From Diprion similis (Eukaryota; Arthropoda; Insecta; Hymenoptera; Diprionidae), in contig NC_060118.1 in assembly GCF_021155765.1 (NCBI RefSeq), positions 13,776,146 to 13,840,145 of the forward strand: a stretch of 64,000 bases of DNA, written 5' to 3'. Under the pieces are notes generated by a model that was given only the letters and a program-made list of their open reading frames with translations, ran no database searches and was not told the DNA's origin. The number at the start of each line of letters is the position of its first letter. The first letter of the stretch is position 1. Positions 48,218-58,848 of this stretch are shown in pieces. The position numbers were made by a program, and so were the translations under genes.

Positions 48218-50122
48218 ATGGCAACCCGTGAGTATATTACTTAAGCTGATTACCGATTAGAGAATGAGAGAATCGACTGGAGTGTTCAAGTACAAAACAA
48301 GTTTGACATTGATTCGTGATGTGACGATGATACGATGCAGCGGCGACGTCTATCCTTGATCTAAACTGTATCATCGCACCGTCTCGATGAATCTGTCACG
48401 GACAAATCGCCGATCATACTACTCGCTGATTGTCAGCTTTAGTAAATAATAAATAGCTAGGATCAATAGTTCGATTATGTGAATAAAACTGAGGATATTA
48501 TTCTCTCATGTTTGCCACAATCACGGCAAAATTTAACGAAGCTTCGTCAAGCCCGGCGCACTTCGATGCATGCAGCAACGTATTATATTACTTTCGGTCT
48601 TTTTTTTCCCCCTTGATTGAAATTCCACCCACCAAAACCGGATTCCTAAACGGTGACTTAACTTTTGTTCCAATTCACGGTATATATAATATATATACTG
48701 CGCAGTTTCATTGTCATAAGTTTTTTTCCTCGTTGTATTTCATCCGGCTAAATGATGTTTGAGTTCTTTTTTCTTTTTTTTAGTAATCCGCTCTGATTTG
48801 CTTCTGACCTTTAATCTTGTTTTCATTCACAGTTAGGTTCAATACAATCGACAGTACGGAATACAGATACTTTCCTATAACAAAGAAGAAAATTCGACTG
48901 AGCGTAGCGGCAGCCCATGACGCAAGAATAGCGCTAAGAAATCATCTGGGAGAGGACTCAAATGTTTACGAGGTAGGCGATGGCTGAGTAAAAAAAAATG
49001 GCATGGTCATCGTCAGGGCTTGTGGAACTAGAAGCGTCTTTATAACCGAGCGATGCGTCGGATAAGAGACACTAAAAATTTTTTTCTCCTTAGATAGTCA
49101 TCGGAGGATGGGGCAACAAAATGTCAGCTATAAAGAGGAACAACTCAGAGCCAGACGTTGTCGAGGCAGAAACAGAAAATATATTGAGTAGTGAGGCGCA
49201 GAGTCGTTTCTGCATCAAGTAGGTACAAGAAATTGTGTAAGAAACGTCGAACGGAAGTTTGACAAGTTCATTTGCAATTCATTAAAAATAAGGAATGAAA
49301 TGAGCAAACCGTCGAAATACCACCGCCTCTTCAAATTGGCTCAATGAATTCAGAATGCGATTTGAACACGATCCCATCACAGGTGGTGGTGCGATGGGCT
49401 TCTGGAAGTAATTTGTCATGACTTTGGCGATGTCCGAATGACTTACAAAGACGACGAACCGTTTGTCGTTAACTTCATAGGGTTCAGCACGGCATGGGGC
49501 TCGAGGGGAGAGTGGATCGTTGAGCGTGAGTTGACTTTCAGCCCTTTGAAATACACGAATAAATCCAGCAATGTTCAGAACTTTCCTTATAGAATAATAA
49601 GATAAAATTCAACATTTTCATTCATTCGTTGTAGACTATACCGCCTCTCTACCCGCCGTACGTACACAGTTAGCTGCGACATGCAATTATTGGATAGATT
49701 GCAATTCTGACGAAGGATTGCCCAGGAATGCGATAAGCGCTTCGGACGACGGACTCTACATAGGCCGAGCTCGGCACAGTAACACCGTAACGCCAGGCAG
49801 TGTCCGAGGAAGAATATGCAGCCTAGCATGGGGTGGATCGACGCATCATAAAAAAGAGTTCCAAGTTCTGTGCCATCCCAATGTGGGCTGGGTCAGAAGC
49901 TGGCAGGGATCGGTACCTCTGTACGCGTTACCCGGAGGTGAAACGGAGGACAGTTATGCTCTGTTTGTCGGCAGAGTGCTCCACGAGAATATATACTACG
50001 TAGGAAAGATACAACCTAATCATCAGGTCTGCTATATACCTCTGAACGGAGGTGAGGTTGCTTTTACGGAATACGAGGTGCTCGTTATTGACGAAGATGC
50101 GATAGAGTATGTCGGCAGATAA
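48218..50122 (+). CDS. FAMeT-like domain plus DM9-repeat protein
   Basis: Exons 48218-48227, 48833-48972, 49094-49218, 49383-49525 and 49635-50122 join in phase to 301 residues. The first coding exon has only ten bases (ATGGCAACC plus one base). Residues 1-140 match the family named after farnesoic acid O-methyltransferase: the FRNTIDS-like start, VVIGGWGN-type glycine turn, and the closing ISFSTAWGSRGEW-like segment, here FIGFSTAWGSRGEW. Residues about 150-298 are two DM9 repeats, each with a G-R-A/V-hydrophobic core (DDGLYIGRARH, YALFVGRVLH) and ending in YEVLV. No S-adenosylmethionine motif is visible, so the methyltransferase name should not be read as activity. DM9 proteins in other animals bind sugars or act in immunity; a lectin-like cytosolic role is an inference. 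There is no signal peptide. Confidence 0.85.
48228..48832 (+). other. Intron 1 of the DM9-domain gene
   Basis: 605 bases with a gtgagt donor and a ttcattcacag acceptor; phase 1. I see no gene or repeat in it. Confidence 0.6.
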
Positions 50123-50863
50123 CAAAGCGGAATACACTTGAAGGAAAATGTGGTGAATGGAAAATATTTTGCTGCGTATATTTTACAGGGGCTAGTATCT
50201 CGGAGGTTTTTCAATTTCTCTAGCATCGTAGATCACTGCTTGGCGATAGTTGAGAAAGAAACTTTTAATTTCCTTTTTGGCTAATTTTTTTTTCATCCAA
50301 TATTTAAACGAAGAATTTAATCGTTTGACTATTGCAGTTTTCTTTGAGTGTTTTGAAAAATTTTCGTTACCGTATGTGTTACAAACACGTAAAGAGGATC
50401 TCAAAGGATAGCGGTCTCATTGCAGTGCTTTGATAATTTATCTGGGGATTCGATTCTACCAACCGATTGAAAGTGAAATTAGTATATTGTGTAACAAGTA
50501 GGCAAATTTGGTTCTTGAGGGCGAAGCGTAAGTTTGCAATACGAATTGTAGGTGAGCCCAAGTCAAAAACACGCTTGCATTACATGATTACATTCAAATA
50601 TGTGAAATTGTTTATTTCGTGATATCATAATCGTTTAGTGCTTCATTGGAAATTCATCATCTGAATGCTTTTCGCATAAAAGTGTGATATTTTCTCAGAT
50701 TCGTATTCAAATATAATACCTATTACGATGTAAGAAAATATTCTATCGGTTGAGATATGTTCCCTTGAATTAAGAAAAGTTGGTGTGCGTATACCTTACA
50801 AGTATTACCGCACAAAGTCCTAATTAATTTGCATATGTGATACAAACATTGACATAACTGTGT

Positions 50864-50889
50864 AATATATATATATATATATATATATA
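50864..50889. repeat. TA microsatellite
   Basis: Downstream of the DM9-domain gene. Confidence 0.85.
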
Positions 50890-50942
50890 AATGAATATAT
50901 AATACGTGTAAATATAATATAAATATACATTTTGAGATATAT

Positions 50943-50948
50943 AATAAA
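50943..50948 (+). terminator. Candidate poly(A) signal of the DM9-domain gene
   Basis: AATAAA lies about 820 bases past the stop in AT-rich DNA; a weak candidate. Confidence 0.2.
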
Positions 50949-51654
50949 ATGATGTATAATTTCTCCAACAAGGTCTCTCATTGATTCGTCATAAGGCAGT
51001 AATTGCTCGGTAACAAACTTACGGTGATAACTGGACTTTCATTTCGAATGAAATGGAAATAATAAATGATTTTTATAATTTTTTCAGCACAATCTGAAAT
51101 GTTCGAAGACAGATACGTACGAAAAAGATGCCTAAAACCGAAATAATTTAGTAGCAAACAATTGATTACTCACCTTTGAAAATCAAGCAAGAATTCGAAC
51201 GTGCGTCCAGGCTGTCATGAGGTCGTCCCATTTAGTCCTCAAAAACTGGAATAATCCGTTTGGAATAATCCGAGTATCACTAGCACTTGATTTCACTAAT
51301 TGTAAGGCACAACACACGACTCGGGAGAAATTTTTCGACGATGATCGCGTCGTAACTTCGTGTTTAACGGTAGGAAGCTCACAGTATCACTGTTTAGAAA
51401 AAAAAACAACGGACTATTCGAAAAAAGTCGAGGGAAACAAGTGAGCGCGATAAATTGTTTGAAAGTCAAAGGAAACATCGAATAATGTATTTACTAAATT
51501 CCACTTCTCAGTATCCTGAGCTAACTCGTAATGATTATCACCGTTATCAAACACACCGGGCACCCATATTTCACGGAATGGAATTCTAAAATTCACACTT
51601 TTACCGGAGTTTGAAAATTTCGTGCGACCCGATCGAATGTCGCGCGACAAATGA

Positions 51655-51712
51655 AAGTCGGTCGGTCACATGATGGTAACGTGACTCGGTCACGGGATCA
51701 GGTCACCTGACC
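51655..51712. promoter_or_regulatory. Cluster of palindromic GTCAC/GGTCA sites upstream of DIS3
   Basis: Within about 58 bases there are GGTCGGTCACATG, a perfect palindrome CGTGAC-tcg-GTCACG (51680-51694) and an inverted repeat AGGTCA-cc-TGACCA (about 51700-51713). AGGTCA is the half-site of nuclear receptors, and CACATG/CACCTG are E-boxes. The cluster is about 350 bases before the DIS3 ATG. A regulatory role is inferred from sequence only. Confidence 0.35.
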
Positions 51713-52056
51713 AAAACAAAGCAGCTCAGTTTAGTCGATCAGATTGAGAGTAAAGCCCACTGATCCATACGGCTTACGGCTTACTCTGACACAATCAAAG
51801 GATAAACAATCTCTCACGATGCTTATGATAAAGAAAAAAAATTGAAAAGTTTCATTTTCAATTTTTTTCCTCACAGATTTTTATCTAGGTTCAAATTCAT
51901 CCGAAAAGATAATCATGAACATTCGGAGAGCTATACCCGCATCGTGCTAACTCCGTCTCCATTCAACTCCGTTATGGTCAGAGAGGTTATGTGACATGTG
52001 GACCGTCGGCTGACGCTCACGCTAGAGGAAGCAAGAGTTTCAACTTATTTTTCAAA

Positions 52057-55000
52057 ATGCTGACTACGAAAACATTCTTCAGAAAAACTAAGAGGGGCAA
52101 TATTCTCAAGGTTCTTTTAATCTGTAGTAAACGATGAGCGATGTCACACGTGATTACGAACTTCTTGGGGTTATGTTATGTTATCTAATTGCATTTTTTA
52201 CACAGATTGTTAGAGAGCACTACCTCAGGGATGATATATGGTGTGGGTCAAATTTGTGTTCAGTGTGTCAACACAAAAGCAAGGATTTAGTCCTCGACGA
52301 AGATCCTGAATCAAGGAGTTCGTTATACCCTCAGGGACACTACCTTGTTCTGGATACTAATGTAGTTCTTGACCAGGTAATTGGGCTTGAGTATCGGTCT
52401 TTAACAGACTGTCAAGAAATCGAACAAGTAGTAAGATCTCTGTGGTTTTTTTATTTTTTCAGATCGATGTTCTCGAAGAAGATGCTCTATGCAACGTCAT
52501 AATTTTGCAGACCGTGCTTGAAGAGGTACGGCACAGAAGTTCCAATGTGTACAAAAAACTGAGAGATATTATCAGCGATCCAAAGCGAAAGTTTTACGTC
52601 TTCGTTAACGAGCATCATAAGTGAGAATCTTTGACTCTGGAACGAAAAAAATCTCCCGCTGAAAGTCGTTTCATTTTTTCTCTCGAATTTTTCAGAGATA
52701 CCTATGTCGAACGAGAACCACGTGAGAAAGTAAATGACCGTAATGATCGAGCTATCAGAGTTGCGGCAGCTTGGTACCAGAATCATGTAAATGCGAGCAA
52801 AGGTGCTCGTAAAGAAAAGAAAAAGGTCGACGTTGTCTTGCTTACAGACGATGTCGCGAATCGAGATAAAGCAATCAGCGAAGGCATCAATGCTACCTCG
52901 AGTAGGTATACTTGCAACGTTGAATTCATCGCTAGAATTAAGGATAATAACATCATTAGATTTCCCAATGTACGAATACTGGCAATTATTATTATTACAG
53001 TGCAAGATTATGTTGCATCTTTAACTGACGCCGGATTCCTACAAGACAAGCTGTGTAAGCGGAACTATGTTCTCGAAGGTGAAAGCAAGACACCTCTGTT
53101 TCCACCACACTTGACGCCTGCTCAAATTCATGACGGTATAAAGAGCGGGAAATTGCTACAAGGGACGTTCCTTGCATCAAGGGAGAACTTTTTGGAAGGA
53201 AGTGTGAATGTCGAAGGATATGAAAAATTTGTGAGCTTTGTTTTACAGTACTTGCAATATTATTTGTCTGCTTTCAATTAGTATCTTCTGAAGTTTGAGA
53301 CATGGTTTTCGTTTCTGCTCACAGATATTGTTGCAAGGAAAACTCGCACTGAATAGAGCAGTCGATGGGGATATCGTGGCTATCGAGCTATTGCCCGAAG
53401 ATGAGTGGAGTGTACCCTCGGATTTAGTTATTCAAGACGAAGAAGAAGATCCCAGTGATTTGTTGGAAGATGAAACCGAGTTGAAGGCTATAAAAGTTCC
53501 AAAAAACATTGAGAGAACTCCTACAGGAGTCGTAGTGGGCATAATTAGACGAAAATGGCGTCAATACTGCGGTATTCTGCAGCCCAGTCTTGTAAAAGGG
53601 GTGAGTTAGCTGCCAGTTAAACGATGGCAATTGATTTTCTCTTGCCACATACGTGTAAATATAATATAAATCTGCTACATCTCGCACAAATTATCACTGC
53701 TGCTGAGTCCGAGTTTCAAATTCGAATATCTTACCCGTAACACAGAGTAACAATATTCCAATTTTTTATTATTTCAGAATGTGAGGCACATGTTCGTTCC
53801 AGCAGAGCGAAAAATACCGCGAGTAAGGATCGAAACTCGTCAATCTGAGAATCTGAGCAAGCAGCGGATCATAGTCGCGATAGACTCTTGGCCCCGAAAC
53901 TCTAGATACCCTTTGGGGCACTTTGTCAGAGCACTGGGTAACATTGGCGACAAAGAAACGGAGAACGAAGTTCTCCTACTCGAGCACGACGTTCCCCACA
54001 ACAGATTCTCAGACGCGGTTCTCAGTTTTCTTCCAAAATTACCCTGGCTGATAACCGAGGCGGTGAGTACTGATTTTTTATTTTATTTAAACGACAGGCA
54101 AGCGTGAGTCCTCCCTCCATTATATCCTCTTCCATTTATTTTCTATACTATCGTTCCTTTTTCACCAAGTTCCAAGAATTCACGGAGACACCGCTTGTCA
54201 TTGATTTTTTCTCAGGGTGTAAAATTCAATTTCTCGAACGTCGTCCGACGCGTTCTCGGCTTCCTCAGCGTTGCCCGAGGTATTATCCAAGGCAGGAAGT
54301 GTCGGGGCTGATCGAAGTTCTCCAAAAAGAGCCTGCGAACGGAAATGAAACTTTGGGCGGATTCCAGAGTTTACCGAAGCCTCTTAAATCCCAGTTCACG
54401 TCACGGAGGAATTATTTGAAAATATAATTCGTTGTAAACGAACTTGCAAAACCGTTCGCATTTCGTTATGGAACTCGAAGCTCAGCCCGCCAGCCCCGTT
54501 GTTGTCCACGTTATTATTGAGCAGAGTAACTTCGTGTACTCCGTTTCTAGCCGTAGTGCTCGGCCCGCTAATTGGAGGTAAAATGTCGTGATTCGTTGGG
54601 TATAAATTGGGGGCCAAAGTGCACCTCGGTAGTTCGCCGATCGTCAGGGGTACCAAGGACAGGTCCTCAACGTTCCCGGCAACGACGCATCTTCTCTCCA
54701 GATTCTCATCCCGCCTCTCGAGTCTGTTAAATTTCAAAACTTACTTATCTCACCATCAACCCAGAGGCAGAAATCGCCTCGATTCTTACCGGCGACGTCT
54801 TTGAATCGACAAACGTTGCGCGTGCGATCTCTTCGGCAAGTGAGACGCCACGAATGGTGCCACAGGACCCGATGCCGAAATCGGCGGTGGCAATGGTGGG
54901 GGCGGGGGAGGAGGCCTCGATGGGGGTAATGGCGGGGCGCAGAAAGAGGGAAACGGAAGTGGAATAATTGTCTTCTCCTTGGGACTTTTATCAGCCTCAT

Positions 55001-58000
55001 TAACACCACTCAAGGGGTGAAAAGCTTGCACCTGATTCAGTTTTCGCGTCACCAGGACGCTCAGGTTCTCCAATGCCTGCTGTTTATTCTGGTGATAAAG
55101 GGAACGTTATTTTTAGTCGCTCGTATCCCCCCCATTTACATCCCCATTATATACAGAGGTTGCAGCAATTTCTTTCGTTTACTTTTACGTCCGTCAGTAT
55201 TCCCTCCAATACTTCTGGTTTCTGGGTGTTCTTCACACTTTCCCAACGCGAAAACATCGGCTTATCGTACAGCGCTATAGTACATTCCATTTCCCGTACC
55301 TCTGGACCAGATTCAATTATTTCAAAGTTATTTGATTATGTTGTAGGTATATCAACAGATCAACCGGTTGAAGTATAACAGAGTTTTTGATTTATTTCGG
55401 TTTTATTTCAACTAACCGTCATCCCGCATTCTTTTCAAGAGCTTCTTAACTGTGATTTTCTCTTTTCTAACCGATTTTTTTTGCGCCTTTAGTTTTTCCA
55501 CGTTAGCCGCAGCCTCTTTAACTTCCGCGAGTATGCTTTGCAGCTCGCTCACGCTGCTGTCCAACCGATTTCTGAGAATGCTAAAACGATGTATTATAAG
55601 AGCTGAATAAAGAACACAGCTTGTATGAGATTGAAAATGAAAATACGCAACGATGATATATAACTAACGCTCACTTGGGGTATTCGTAAGTCACGAAATT
55701 CAGATCTCTGACGTTCAGAATGTATTCGATAAATTTGTCCAATTGATTGCAGAAGGGAAAGACGTCTGTCAGTGAAACACTGCGGTCGACGTCGAGGCTG
55801 GACCGACTTTCGCCATCTGATTGATGATCATCCATAGTGACATTCATTTTATTGCTGAAATGAAATACCTTGCGCATTACAATTCGGGTCTATTTAGCAG
55901 CAGGTGGATTTATTTTTACCTAGGAACCGGTATTGACCGTATAAACTCCCATAAATATTGAGAATGCATGTATTTCATTCGGATCGTTATAGAGTTGCTC
56001 CATATCTTGCGAAATGTAACAGCGTTCCCAATCTTGAATTAACAGTCCATTTTAAATTATGTGAAATTGTCTATTTCCCGAATTACTGGGCTAGGAATGA
56101 TAATTTTCAGTTCAGTTCTTCGGGGTGAGTAAGAATTTTGCCATTACTGGCAAAACAAGAGAGCGGCAAGTGTGTCAAATTTTGGTCCAAAGCCTACTGA
56201 CAATTATCAACTCGACTGACTCGTCGTTCCCCGATTTTTGTCCCTCAGGATGTTGCTCAACGCGTCGACCTGCGGCATATAGACGTTTGCTCGGTCGACC
56301 CACCGGGTTGTACGGACATCGACGATGCCCTGCACTGCCGGGAATTGGAAAATGGGAATCTTGAGATCGGGGTCCACATCGCGGACGTTTCGCACTTCAT
56401 TCGTCCTGGAACCGCGCTGGACAAGGAGGCCGCGTTACGGGGCACCACCGTCTACCTTGTCGACAAGAGGATCGACATGGTCCCGGGTGAGTGGGTTGCG
56501 CAATCGTTTGCAACATGTCTCCTTAGTTTACTAATTCTCTGCCGTTGTTCGCCGATTTTACCTCACTCCTGTACCTTCCGCAGAACTACTGAGCTCGAAT
56601 CTCTGCTCTCTTCGCGGTAACGAGGAGAGATTCGCGTTTTCCTGTGTATGGGAAATGGACGAAAACGCTAATATAATAGACACGAAATTTCACAAGAGTA
56701 TCATCCGATCTCGGCAAGCCATGACTTACGAGGAAGCTCAGCTCAAGATCGACGACGAAACGCAGCAAGATGCCATTGCCAAGTCGCTGAGGGGCCTGAA
56801 TAGTCTGGCTAAAAAATTGAAGGCCAAACGTTTTGAGAACGGGTAAGTCTTACTCATAACTCGTATGACTATTTTATTCAATAAAGTCATTAATATAAAA
56901 ATAATACCGAAGCGTTATCATTGCAGAGCGTTGGTTTTGGCTTCGCCGGAAATCCGGTTCGAAGTAGACAGCGAAACCCACGACCCCATAGACGTCCAGG
57001 CGAAGAAACTAAGGGAGACTAACTCGATGGTCGAAGAATTTATGTTGCTTGCCAACACTTCGGTGGCAAAAAAAATTGTCCAAGATTTTCCGGAGTGCTC
57101 AATGCTCAGACGACATCCGGAACCGCCTCAGGCAAACTTTGATCCACTTGTGAAGGCTGGAAGGAACCGGGTTCGTTGTAAAAAAAAGTGTCAATTGAAG
57201 GGACAACTACCCGTTTTTCATTCTTGTTCTTTCTATCCACTTTACTGATTCTTTTAGGGCTTCGTCATAAATACTGCCTCCGGCAAGGAGCTCGCAGCTT
57301 CTTTAAACGAGGCTCACACCGAGGATAATCCGTATTTCAATACGATGCTCAGGATACTGGCGACTCGGTGCATGATGCAGGCTGTTTATTTCACCAGCGG
57401 AATGTTGCAGCCTGAAGAATACTTTCATTACGGTCTGGCGTGTCCGATTTACACGCATTTCACATCGCCGATCAGAAGGTGAGTGGAAATATAAATTTGG
57501 TGAAAAAAAACTACGCATTTCATTTATTGTATTCCGTTTGTACCGGGGAGTTGTTATTTTTTCGAATCAATATACAGCTGCTTATGGTCAGTTGAACAAA
57601 TTTGAATCGCTTGAAAAGCTGCTCGCCTCCATATTTGAATCAATCTTTCATCCGTAAAATAAAAATTTCTGGATTCTCGATTCTCTTAGGTACGCGGATA
57701 TCATGGTTCACCGTCTCCTCGCCGTGTGCATAGGTGCAGATGCAACCTATCCCACCTTACTTGACAAGAAGAAGAACCACGAGTTGTGTTACAACTTGAA
57801 CTACAGAAACAGGATGGCCCAGTACGCCGGCAGAGCCTCAGTCGCTCTGAATACGCACGTGAGTCAATTGGAGGAGAGCTCGTCATATCGTGAAATTAAC
57901 GTACGATTAACGTGGTTCGATTGAATAATTTTTCCTCTTTGTTGGATTAGTTGTTTTTCAGAGAGAAAGTACAGAACGAGGAGGGTTACGTTTTATTTGT

Positions 58001-58490
58001 AAGAAAAAACGCCCTTCAGATTCTCATACCGAAATACGGACTGGAGGGAACTTTATATCTTAGTAAGAAAGGCGAAGTTTCACCTGTAAATTTCATTTAC
58101 GACGAGGAAGACCAGAGCCAGAAATTCGGAAACATTGTTTTCCATTCCTTCGATCCAGTCGTGGTCCAGCTGAGTCTTGACCGGTCTAACGTTCAGCACG
58201 AGAAGCTTGTATTCAAGCTTGTGAAGCCAGTTGTAAGAGATTTGCTAGTCAACTTATTACTATTCTTATATATCTAGACATATGTTCATTTTCACAATTT
58301 ATAGTTCATACTTTGATGTTATTGAACTCGGTTGCAGATCCCCGGATTCAGTATACCGGTGGAGTCTGATCCGGAAATGGTTCCGGAATCGAAATCGAAT
58401 ACCGTGCCCAAACGTAAGACGGAAGAAACACCGACGAGGTCGGAAAATTTGGGCGGAAAAAAGGGTAGGAGAAAGAAGCAGAAAAAGTGA
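52057..58490 (+). CDS. Dis3: DIS3/RRP44, catalytic exosome exoribonuclease
   Basis: Fourteen exons join in phase to 981 residues (human about 958): 52057-52110, 52206-52376, 52463-52620, 52696-52901, 53001-53230, 53325-53600, 53778-54062, 56249-56486, 56584-56842, 56927-57170, 57258-57478, 57690-57858, 57951-58232, 58338-58490. DIS3 is the 3'-5' exoribonuclease and endonuclease of the RNA exosome. Order: the CR3 cysteines (CGSNLCSVC) near residue 40; a PIN domain starting [10 protein letters not shown] with its acidic residues kept (E in TVLEEV, D in NDRNDR and LLTDD); cold-shock folds; an RNB domain from residue 461 with the catalytic aspartates in [16 protein letters not shown]; an S1 domain; and a basic tail ending in GRRKKQKK. 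All catalytic residues I can check are intact. Intron 7 contains a whole gene on the other strand, and the 3' end converges on ACSS3. Confidence 0.96.
54135..54140 (-). terminator. Candidate poly(A) signal of the nested gene
   Basis: TTTATT on the plus strand reads AATAAA on the minus strand, 58 bases beyond the nested gene's TGA. Two more minus-strand AATAAA copies at 55402-55407 and 55391-55396 follow the alternative TAG stop. Confidence 0.45.
54198..55847 (-). CDS. Nested gene in DIS3 intron: coiled-coil, proline-rich protein of unknown function
   Basis: I do not recognise this protein. Exons in reading order are 55847-55675, 55580-55417, 55301-55183, 55088-54790, 54723-54444 and 54332-54198 (TGA). 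All five junctions are GT-AG and phase-consistent, giving 389 residues; introns are 66-115 bases. Order: an acidic start with [10 protein letters not shown]; a predicted coiled coil (about residues 55-165, [12 protein letters not shown] onward); a polyproline run ([11 protein letters not shown]) in the fourth exon; a basic stretch; and an acidic tail ending [10 protein letters not shown]. No signal peptide or membrane segment. AATAAA on the minus strand at 54135-54140 lies 58 bases after the stop. Alternative model: the second exon reads through to TAG at 55414-55412, where AATAAA also follows, which would make a 113-residue protein plus a second gene starting at ATG 55290. The donor at 54443 (gttcgt) is weak. 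The gene is fairly sure; its exact structure is not. Confidence 0.65.
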
Positions 58491-58703
58491 GATGAGAGAA
58501 TCATCGATTCTTGCATGATGAACGATATTGAAGACTGTGTAAAAGCGAATGAAAATATATGGAAAGAAAAATGTTTCAATACAAACGCTCAGGAATTTTA
58601 TCGTGCGATAAATCTTTTTTCAAAACACCAATCAACACATCTACCAATTTATCCTGTGCCGATGAATTTTGTAATTTTCTTGCACTCCTATTCTCTGTAT
58701 CGT

Positions 58704-58709
58704 TTTATT
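58704..58709 (-). terminator. Candidate poly(A) signal of ACSS3
   Basis: Minus-strand AATAAA 140 bases after the ACSS3 stop and 214 bases beyond the DIS3 stop on the other strand, so the two 3' UTRs are close or overlapping. Confidence 0.45.
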
Positions 58710-58848
58710 TTTTCTTAAGTTTCAGTACCCGTAACATTAGCCGTACGAATTGTTTCGATTGATCCACAATCGTCAACATGTTTCATCACACAAGTAGGAA
58801 GTTTTGATTTACTTGATTAACGAAGCACACTCTGTAAATTTCAAGCCT

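Larger units (their letters stand above)
50123..52056. other. Intergenic region between the DM9-domain gene and DIS3
   Basis: It holds the 3' UTR of the DM9 gene on the left, a TA microsatellite (50864-50889), a candidate AATAAA at 50943-50948 and a cluster of palindromic GTCAC/GGTCA sites at 51655-51712. The right end should contain the DIS3 promoter. I found no supportable coding frame. Confidence 0.5.

Noticed and set aside
52487-53005. 172-codon minus-strand frame
   Set aside because: Antisense shadow of DIS3 exons 3 to 4.
55073-55378. 101-codon plus-strand open frame inside the DIS3 intron
   Set aside because: It starts with ATG but lies opposite phase-consistent minus-strand exons of the nested gene; no splice links to DIS3.
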